The notes under the pieces: generated by a model | Seen by the model: only the letters and a program-made list of their open reading frames with translations | The model's database searches: none | What the model was told of the DNA's origin: nothing | NCBI RefSeq assembly: GCF_015711015.1 | Contig: NZ_CP064653.1 | Coordinates: 620,001 to 684,000 of the forward strand | DNA: 64,000 bases | Origin: Methylomonas sp. LL1 | GTDB taxonomy: Bacteria; Pseudomonadota; Gammaproteobacteria; Methylococcales; Methylomonadaceae | Direction of reading: 5' to 3' | Made by a program: the position numbers and the translations under genes | Shown: piece by piece, positions 29,201 through 35,481 of the stretch | Layout: every line of letters starts with the position of its first letter | Position numbering within the stretch: the stretch's first letter is position 1

Positions 29201-30694
29201 AAAATAGACCCTTTACCCGAGTCTTTAGAGGGAACTTATTTATATCTGAATGACCGTGCTCTTGAAATACGCCTGTTGCTTAATGAGACAAAAGATAAAC
29301 TCGAAAAGTGGGAGTTGCGGGTAGAAAAAGCAGAAAAAAATGATTCTGTTGGAGAGCTGTTAAATATTGGCTCAAGGGTATTTAAAGAGCGCAAAGTCAT
29401 GGTAGATCAAGGATGTTGGCCAGAAGGACTAATACGCAGTTGTGATGTATTGTTGGCTCAGATCCAACCAATGTTATCCGGTCTGCTGAATGACTGGATT
29501 CCAAGGCAAAGCTGCCATTCGACAATGCAAGTTAGTGATTTCAGACATCAGATGGAAAGAGCTGTTGAGAGCCTTGATCTACTTGGTTTTAAACAGCCGG
29601 CGAAAATTCTTCTACAGCAGGTTCAGCATAGTATCGCTCAGGTCGAAGCTAGACAAAGATTTGCTTTGACCCTTGATGAAAGTGGGGATTATCCCCGTCA
29701 ACCAGAGCCCACGGAATCGGCCACTGTACGTGATTTAAGGGATGCCATTAGCAAAGGTGATGAGCTTGTTAAAGGGTTACAAATCACCCATTCGGTTCTG
29801 AGTAACGATGAAATAAAGGCTCGCGTCAAAGCAATCGAAAATCGTCAAAATCGCCTACGCAAAATGCTGAAGCAGCAGACAAACGCTCTGGGAGATTTAT
29901 TTTCATCACCGCTTGAAAGTGAAGAGGATTTACGCAGAACTTTAGTTAAAGCAAATCGGTTGAGAGATATTTTTGTCGGCACTTCAGATGAAAATGAAAT
30001 CTCCGATATGGTTACAGTGTTAGAACGGATTCTGAACAACCTGGCTGCGTGGGGAGAGAGTAACGCTCTAAACCCGGAAAGATTAGGAGAACTGTTAAAT
30101 CAACAGGGACAACGGCAGCTCGAAGAGTTAAGTAGTTTGTTAGATGACAATGAAATCGAACCAGCATGGGATTTACAGGCAGTATATAACTCTTTAGTAA
30201 CTGAACGAATTAATAGGGCTAGAAAACGCTCGTCAGACTGGTTGTCGTCAAGAATGCAGTTGGTAGAGGAACTAAATTTGTTAGATCTTGTTCAATGTGC
30301 CAATTTAGAAAAAGAACTTATAGAGGCTCCCGGATATTTATCTAATGAAGACCAAAGTAAAGTTGATAATTATTTGGTAGCAGTGAGGAAACGTTGCGCT
30401 GATCTAGCAGAAACACTTAGATTGTCAAAGTTTGAGGCTTGGCGAAAACAATTTCAATCATTGGAAAAAATCGATAATCTTACGAAGTACGACACAGAGC
30501 AGCTACTAAAGGCTTTAAATAATCCCCCTGTTGAATTAACTAAAGAAGAAAAGGAGTCGCTTCAATCAATTGAAGCACAATTAACTACTCATATAGATCA
30601 AATTAGTATGGATGAAATACTAGGCAGAATCGAAAAGTGGCCTTTGACAATGCAAAGACAATTGATTCAAATACTTTCTGATCGACTGACTTAG
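26204..30694 (+). CDS. Second giant P-loop ATPase (C'), paralogue of the SspC-like protein
   Basis: A 1496-aa ATPase. Walker A AGYGSGKSH is at about residues 95-103 and Walker B VVILFDEFGRYLEY near 276-289. The latter parallels IDELGKFLEY of the upstream SspC-like protein; WPLHPLATWFL and APPYGMNAASAGLLLG likewise parallel PLHPIATLLLP and PPYGVQKGVSSLIF. The C-terminal 500 residues are rich in Glu, Lys and Leu and look coiled-coil. It belongs to the PglY/BrxC/SspC superfamily. With the 291-aa DUF4007-like gene it forms a second B-C pair downstream of F-G-H. RBS AAGGATAAGGA lies upstream; the operon ends here. Confidence 0.75.
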   Translation: MVKKIGEVISFHKENFFEGAVQLRWIEDRPSQAQSAAEAFVFHGPRYHGAGDAESEGIVGGYPLTDSASFVSDLLESLHVGLRGEDVNPYWLVVAGYGSGKSHLALTCATLLANPQSSLSNKIVEHISQADESIGQIVQNDLAQLEKPVLVLTLDGMAGFHLGNALSQAVLTQLSRYGVDSGAIRALSPRFQSAEQFVERNFAFRSESFAKLLPGKSQEEICARLRENDEAVYSEVDAIYTEANGAPIPVVGQESAQELINTLSEIYCGPDGAFSGVVILFDEFGRYLEYVAEKPLLAGDAALQQIFQGVQDNSSKIRFIGFIQYELKAYLKRFGSADLRQLQRYITRFDSAQKWYLSTNLETIFAHMIGKDQTALSQVWMDTGADRLCHETWQKMSNALPEYSQFPVWSDSERFNQVIAQGCWPLHPLATWFLTRQRDVVQSRSAMTFINEMIERVASEDASSEGRLRQISAAELILSSVLPEMIAAEHQTGSTVAETLQLLLEKFSSHLSVHQRQVLAGVAVLEKMRIGKQSQENMDLLLCEATALTLGRVSEALKTLSQDLGAIEWNRDLGQYELIADASTRGQFQQWLRKQQGYLSADAIRDLFVRRGAADAELGDIATDFALQHDISTQDWHFEAQFAHSHILEKVLSRVFQEWEQAILPSDAKGKVVYVYIHVNEDISEIESQIESIFSAELKRIDYQVAPIWVIGLSDNDGSLGEHIGRLHLFDERMTAEERERFRRFVPEETGRSRLALKDCAQEAIKKRLFWIAGFQDIPAGRLKQIGNEIFSTVYPQVPPFPFDGFATSAGGGAADCAQLIRNLVAHQVDGIWLQAQPKRLQNRVSSLLVHSWKAFHTNGKLTSPIEPGLKAIFALLEKNHQEYPKRTLWDSFKQLIAPPYGMNAASAGLLLGLVIGGITPPRRIERNGEMIASSDWINEAFPAQKGKHFLEKTLLEKSTLRFLSEDSESRWRSLLNRWELAQSYQDIVDIAQEAAQTKKIDPLPESLEGTYLYLNDRALEIRLLLNETKDKLEKWELRVEKAEKNDSVGELLNIGSRVFKERKVMVDQGCWPEGLIRSCDVLLAQIQPMLSGLLNDWIPRQSCHSTMQVSDFRHQMERAVESLDLLGFKQPAKILLQQVQHSIAQVEARQRFALTLDESGDYPRQPEPTESATVRDLRDAISKGDELVKGLQITHSVLSNDEIKARVKAIENRQNRLRKMLKQQTNALGDLFSSPLESEEDLRRTLVKANRLRDIFVGTSDENEISDMVTVLERILNNLAAWGESNALNPERLGELLNQQGQRQLEELSSLLDDNEIEPAWDLQAVYNSLVTERINRARKRSSDWLSSRMQLVEELNLLDLVQCANLEKELIEAPGYLSNEDQSKVDNYLVAVRKRCADLAETLRLSKFEAWRKQFQSLEKIDNLTKYDTEQLLKALNNPPVELTKEEKESLQSIEAQLTTHIDQISMDEILGRIEKWPLTMQRQLIQILSDRLT

Positions 30695-30837
30695 TAAGTG
30701 TCCATTATTTACTTGCCGAAATTTTGCCTAGATTACCCAGTGAAATCGGGAAATAGTTTCTGGATACTCACTTAGCATTTTTCAACTTGCTGTATTGCTT
30801 TTTTTTTCGACTTAACGAAGGATGAAGATGCTTAGTC

Positions 30838-31266
30838 ATGAACAAAAAACTTGATTTAAACAGATCGCATCTGCTCAAAGCATTAAAGTCAATTAGACCT
30901 GTTGTGATTGATCTGACAGGGACATTAGACATGGGAATGGAATGTACAATCGCTACAAAAGATGGAGTCGTTTATCCCGTTCCAGGAATGTTTTTGTTTT
31001 GTGGCGGAGATTGGCCTATAAAGAAGCTATCACCACCTGATGCAGGTTACGTGAAGGCAAGGAGTATCTTTTCTCTTGGTACAAGTGAAAACGAAGAAGA
31101 TATGTTGCTTTTCACGGACGTAGAAGAAATGGAAGAGGCCTTCATTAATATGTTTGCGTTAGATGTTCGTTGGGAAGAAATGAGTGATAGTGATTTAATG
31201 GACTGGCAAGAGGCAATCTCTGCAAAAGGTATGGATCTAGTATCAATGTCTGCCGAAGATGAATAA
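30838..31266 (+). CDS. Small acidic unknown protein
   Basis: A 142-aa acidic protein with no recognised family. It opens with MNKKLDLNRSHLLKALKSIRP and has a strongly acidic C-terminal third (ENEEDMLLFTDVEEMEEAF). A GGATGAA sequence lies upstream. It follows the giant ATPase C' after 143 bp and is convergent with the methyltransferase gene, with 20 bp between them. It could be an accessory or inhibitor protein of the defence locus; nothing specific supports this. Confidence 0.5.
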   Translation: MNKKLDLNRSHLLKALKSIRPVVIDLTGTLDMGMECTIATKDGVVYPVPGMFLFCGGDWPIKKLSPPDAGYVKARSIFSLGTSENEEDMLLFTDVEEMEEAFINMFALDVRWEEMSDSDLMDWQEAISAKGMDLVSMSAEDE

Positions 31267-31286
31267 ATCGACTGAAAACAGAGAGG

Positions 31287-33860
31287 CTACACATTTTTTG
31301 CAACCTGCCGTTTTCGCGGAACCTGCCGTTTTCGCGGAACCTGCCGCCCTGAGTCAGTTATGACTAAATCCACATATTCTCTTTTTTGTTCGGGGCCGAA
31401 GCTGACATGGATGGGGCGATTGTCGCCATAAAAGTACAGCCGGTCATAAGGCGTATTTTCGCTAATCCAATCGGCGACTTCTCGCATGTTTTCATCGTCG
31501 ACAATGAAATCAACCGCAGCGCCAAGCCTCGGGCAAATGTGATTTTTTTGGGTGTTCACTTCATGCGCGGCATGTTGATCGAGTTTAGGCGCCACGCGTT
31601 TTTTAATGTGCTTACTCAATTCATGCGAACAAAAACCGTAAGTTAGTCTGATCATGCCAAAATAATCGATCACGGGGTCGATTATATTGACCGCCAGATC
31701 GTATAGCGCATTATAGCTATGGGCTTGTTTGGGGAGATTGGATATACCCGTTGCTTGTTGAGTTTCTCCGCATTCGATCAGTTGCCGATAAGTCAGATTG
31801 CTTCCACACTGCTCATCGAGTTCTGGTATTGAACGACTACGAATCAGGTCAAAACCATCAATTTCCCAGCGAGCGCGGGCTAAAGTTTGCCGAAACTCTT
31901 CTGGTTTTGGTCCATAACCGCTCAAGTCAAATAGGTTTAATGCTTGTAATTGCTCATCAAAATTGAGCTGCTCGGCGAAGTGCGGAAATTCCTCGTTGAT
32001 ATAGCGGGATTTTAAATACAGATTAGTGGGTTCAAAAGCGTCGCCGTACTCGTATAGATCGAACGTTTGCTCTCGCAGATTGATTTTGACCCGCTCCAGC
32101 AAGCGCGGGATGGCTTGATTCTCAAAGTCGTCATAGCGCATCAGGCTTAATTTGCCGGATTGGATATGAATTTTGATTAAATCCGTTTGTTCGATATCGC
32201 CATACAAAAGCGTGGCGCAGCCAATGTATATCCGCAGCAAAGCCGGCAATTCCTGAACCATGCGGGTGTGCAGATGGAGAGCCTCGCCTTCATCCAGAAA
32301 TCCTAGACCTTGTTCTGTCGCGTGTTGGCAGGCTTCGGCAATGAGCTCGGCATGGCTGATTTTGAATAAAATCGATCTGGCTGTCTCGATGGCATTTTGA
32401 TAATCGCCAAAAAAGGCCTTGATGTCTTTTTGCAGCCCTGCTTCCAACTGTTTGTACGGCTTGCGCTTGGAAAAGGCCTGTAGTGCGAAATAGGTGATTA
32501 AGTCTTCGATTTTGCTTTGTCGGGCTTGTTCGAATACCGCTGCTTCGTTGTTGTCCAGCGTAAAGCGTATGGCTTTGCTGATGCTGCCAAAGGCTTCGGT
32601 GAGTTCGATCAGCGAATCGATTTCCGATTTGTCGGGTAACCGCCCTAGTTCCAGAATTTTCTGCCAAAGTGGATCGATAAGGTGTTTGTAAGCCAGATAT
32701 TTCTTCTCGTTTCGAGACAGTTTTGGCTCAGCGGGTGAAATGGGCCGATGCGATAAGCGTAAAACGTTGCGTTGGCTGCGTTGCCTGCCGAGCAGAAAGC
32801 GTTGTTCGGCATCTGGATTTTTAAACACAAAAAAGATGCCGGGAGCGACAGGAATCGCGTCCGTCTCTAATGTCTCGGTTAAAAATTCCTTGAGCTCGCT
32901 TTGGGTATAGTATTTTTGGAAGGTATTGCGTTGAGTCACGACGCCATCGTTAAACGCTTGGCCTTTTAGTGCGTTTTGATTGAATAACATGGCGGAAACC
33001 ACTAGCACTTGGTTAGCCAGGTTATAAGCGCCAAGCAATGCTTCCAGTCTCTCATGATAGTTTTCGATGACATTGATCACAAAGCCCAAATTAACAATGT
33101 CGGCGGCTTGCTTTGGTTGATCCGGCGCGTAATGCGGGTCCCAGCCGGACACGGTAAGATCGTTTGCCGAAAGATTGCGAATGTCGTCGCCTTTGCCGCA
33201 ACCGTAATCGAATACAGTTAACGAGCCATCTAAAAAACCGTGACGCGCCAGGCATTGCATCGGCGCGGATAAATTGCTGCGGGAAAGCGCCGTGAGATGC
33301 CGGGAAATGCTTGTGCTTTCTAGAAATTCAAAGGTTAGGCTATCGCTGGATTCATCGTTGCCAATCGGCACAAATTGGTAATCGATGATTTGAAAGCCCT
33401 TGTCGCGGATTAACGCGTTCCAGGCTTGTTTGAAGCCAATCCTGATGGTATCGTCGAATAAACCCAGTTGTTCGGCAGTCTCGGTTAATTGAGTAAATTG
33501 CTGATAGTTCGGCGCATCGCCGCTGAGTAATAACTCCTTGCGATGCAAGATAGGCGGATTTAACGAGGTTTGATAACTGCGTTTTTCGACTCTTTGCGTT
33601 GTCAGATCAATCCGAAAACTCGTCTCTAGGGCAGGGAATGGCTCTTCGAAGAAATTCGGATACCATAGCAACGACAGCATTTCGGATTTGCCGTCATACT
33701 TGATGACGTTGTAATCAAGGCTTGGTTTTAAATGGGCTAAAACCTCGGCGGCTTTGACAGTCTGTTGTACTTCGGAATCTTGACAGACCGTCAGGCTGTA
33801 ATGCCAATAAACATTATTGAGAACTTTTTTGCCGAGCATGAGGTTAAGCCATAGTGCCAT
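31287..33860 (-). CDS. DNA phosphorothioation-associated putative methyltransferase
   Basis: An 857-aa protein of the family annotated as DNA phosphorothioation-associated putative methyltransferases. The SAM-binding core shows LTVFDYGCGKGDDIRNL near residues 212-228 and continues with VSGWDPHY and LGFVINVIENYHERLEALL. Large N- and C-terminal parts are specific to the family. Its role in Dnd/Ssp loci is not established. It starts directly after the stop of the cysteine desulfurase (TAAATG), so the two are coupled. The last 19 residues hold a repeated RQVPRK unit encoded by an 18-bp tandem repeat, which looks like a recent replication-slippage extension. Confidence 0.85.
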   Translation of the reverse strand: MALWLNLMLGKKVLNNVYWHYSLTVCQDSEVQQTVKAAEVLAHLKPSLDYNVIKYDGKSEMLSLLWYPNFFEEPFPALETSFRIDLTTQRVEKRSYQTSLNPPILHRKELLLSGDAPNYQQFTQLTETAEQLGLFDDTIRIGFKQAWNALIRDKGFQIIDYQFVPIGNDESSDSLTFEFLESTSISRHLTALSRSNLSAPMQCLARHGFLDGSLTVFDYGCGKGDDIRNLSANDLTVSGWDPHYAPDQPKQAADIVNLGFVINVIENYHERLEALLGAYNLANQVLVVSAMLFNQNALKGQAFNDGVVTQRNTFQKYYTQSELKEFLTETLETDAIPVAPGIFFVFKNPDAEQRFLLGRQRSQRNVLRLSHRPISPAEPKLSRNEKKYLAYKHLIDPLWQKILELGRLPDKSEIDSLIELTEAFGSISKAIRFTLDNNEAAVFEQARQSKIEDLITYFALQAFSKRKPYKQLEAGLQKDIKAFFGDYQNAIETARSILFKISHAELIAEACQHATEQGLGFLDEGEALHLHTRMVQELPALLRIYIGCATLLYGDIEQTDLIKIHIQSGKLSLMRYDDFENQAIPRLLERVKINLREQTFDLYEYGDAFEPTNLYLKSRYINEEFPHFAEQLNFDEQLQALNLFDLSGYGPKPEEFRQTLARARWEIDGFDLIRSRSIPELDEQCGSNLTYRQLIECGETQQATGISNLPKQAHSYNALYDLAVNIIDPVIDYFGMIRLTYGFCSHELSKHIKKRVAPKLDQHAAHEVNTQKNHICPRLGAAVDFIVDDENMREVADWISENTPYDRLYFYGDNRPIHVSFGPEQKREYVDLVITDSGRQVPRKRQVPRKRQVAKNV
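31302..31346. repeat. 18-bp tandem repeat at the 3' end of the methyltransferase gene
   Basis: Two full copies of AACCTGCCGTTTTCGCGG (31302-31319, 31320-31337) and half of a third (31338-31346). In the protein they give repeated RQVPRK/KRQV units just before the stop. Confidence 0.85.
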
Positions 33861-35129
33861 TTATTCTAATGCCAATTCCCTTAAACGCGTGACTTCCTCA
33901 CCAATGCGTTGTCCGGCCCAGGTAATTTCATCGACGGTGGTGTAGCGACCAAAACTGATGCGCACCGCTCCATAAAGTCTATCCCCTTCAATGCCCATGG
34001 ATCGTAAAACGTGCGATGCTTCGACGGCGCCGCTGTTGCAAGCCGACCCGGACGCGATAGCCACTTCGTCTCTCAGTGCAATAATTAAAGATTCAGAGCT
34101 GACCTGTTCAAAACTGACATTGATGATATTAGGCAACTTTTGTTCTTGGTCACCGTTGAAATAGACATCGCCTAGCTTGCTTAGTTGTTCGGTCAATGCC
34201 CGTGCTAAGGCAGTTGCGTGCTTATCATCCGCATCCCGAGTGTTGTTGATCAGTTCAAATGCTGTTGCCATGCCGGCAATTTGGTGGGTCGGCAAGGTAC
34301 CTGGCCTTAAGCCGTGTTCTTGGCCACCGCCATGGAACAAGGGGATGAGATTAAGCTTTTTTCGATTTCGGACATACAGGCCGCCAATACCTTTAGGGCC
34401 GTAAAATTTATGCCCAGAAAGCGAAAGTAAATCGATCGGCGATTCGGATAAATCGATGGACAGTTTGCCGGCGCTTTGAGCCGCGTCGACATGAAAAAAA
34501 ACATCTTTTTGTTCAAGGGCTTTTGCAAGCTGATGAATGTCGTTAATGACTCCTGTTTCATTATTGACATGCATGAGCGAAACCAGAATGGTCTTGCTGG
34601 TGATGGCTGACAAAACTTGGTCAACGCTGATTTTGCCTTTCATATCGGGTCGCAGATAAGTGACACCAAAACCTATCGATTCAAGATACTTGCAGGTATC
34701 TAATACGGCCTTGTGTTCGCTTGCCGAAGTAATGATATGTTGACCTTTATTTCGATAACCGAGCGCGATACCTTTGATGGCTAGGTTGTTGGATTCTGTT
34801 GCACCGGATGTGAATATCAAATCGCTGGGCTTACCCTTTAGACAAGTCGCTATTTTTGTTCTGGCGTTTTCTACCCGCTCATGGGCGCGTTCACCAAAAT
34901 TATGTTGCAAAGATGCGGGATTTGCGAAGTTGTCGCCTAAGGTAAGGCTGCCGCAGAGCGCTTTAACCGCCTCTGGCGCCATTGGGGTGGTCGCTGCGTA
35001 GTCTAGATAAATTCGGTTCGCCAAAATGATTGATGGGTTGTTGTTAGGAATAAGCCAATCATATATCCCTTCGCTTGGAATATGAAGTGATGCATACTTC
35101 ATATTGGTAGCTTGCTTCTTAAAGAGCAT
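33861..35129 (-). CDS. sspA: Cysteine desulfurase of the phosphorothioation system (SspA/DndA-like)
   Basis: A 422-aa class V aminotransferase-like PLP enzyme that takes sulfur from cysteine and passes it to the DndC/SspD-type protein. The core begins IYLDYAATTPMAPEAV near residue 40. The PLP lysine lies in LSGHKFYGPKGIGGLYV and the catalytic cysteine in ASGSACNSGAVEASHVLRSMG. Related IscS/DndA enzymes start at the YLDYAATTP block, so about 38 residues form an N-terminal extension; ATG 35102 (AAGAAG upstream) is an alternative start. It lies away from sspBCD and runs convergently to that operon, coupled to the methyltransferase. Confidence 0.88.
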   Translation of the reverse strand: MLFKKQATNMKYASLHIPSEGIYDWLIPNNNPSIILANRIYLDYAATTPMAPEAVKALCGSLTLGDNFANPASLQHNFGERAHERVENARTKIATCLKGKPSDLIFTSGATESNNLAIKGIALGYRNKGQHIITSASEHKAVLDTCKYLESIGFGVTYLRPDMKGKISVDQVLSAITSKTILVSLMHVNNETGVINDIHQLAKALEQKDVFFHVDAAQSAGKLSIDLSESPIDLLSLSGHKFYGPKGIGGLYVRNRKKLNLIPLFHGGGQEHGLRPGTLPTHQIAGMATAFELINNTRDADDKHATALARALTEQLSKLGDVYFNGDQEQKLPNIINVSFEQVSSESLIIALRDEVAIASGSACNSGAVEASHVLRSMGIEGDRLYGAVRISFGRYTTVDEITWAGQRIGEEVTRLRELALE

Positions 35130-35196
35130 GTACTCAGTTGTTACAAAAATGAACTAACCTTACACGAGTTTTTTTCTAGCTTAAATCAACACTAAT

Positions 35197-35469
35197 ATGA
35201 ACAAATCCGAACTCATCGACGCCATCGCCAACCACGCTAACCTGACCAAAGCCGACGCCGGCCGGGCCTTGGAAGGGATTACCCAATCTATCCAAGCCGC
35301 ATTAAAAGCAGGCGATTCCGTGGCGTTAGTTGGCTTCGGTACGTTTGAAGTGAAAGAGCGTGCAGAGCGCACTGGTCGGAATCCGCAAACCGGCCAAGCG
35401 ATTACGATTGCCGCTGCCAAATTGCCATCCTTCAAAGCCGGAAAAGGCTTGAAAGAAGCGGTTCAGTAA
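35197..35469 (+). CDS. HU-family DNA-binding protein
   Basis: A 90-aa HU-type nucleoid protein, complete from [27 protein letters not shown] to the C-terminal AGKGLKEAV. The DNA-bending arm is intact: [22 protein letters not shown]. It is divergent from the cysteine desulfurase and convergent with traN. HU proteins in conjugative elements may replace host HU or bend DNA for transfer and recombination. A second, IHF-like member of the same superfamily lies at the other end of the tra operon. Confidence 0.92.
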   Translation: MNKSELIDAIANHANLTKADAGRALEGITQSIQAALKAGDSVALVGFGTFEVKERAERTGRNPQTGQAITIAAAKLPSFKAGKGLKEAVQ

Positions 35470-35481
35470 GGTTTAGGCCGC

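Noticed and set aside
10888-30694. BREX system, because the giant ATPases resemble BrxC/PglY
   Set aside because: No PglX methyltransferase, PglZ phosphatase, BrxA/B or BrxL-like protein is present. The neighbours are DUF4007, PP-loop SspD, a cysteine desulfurase and DndFGH-like genes.
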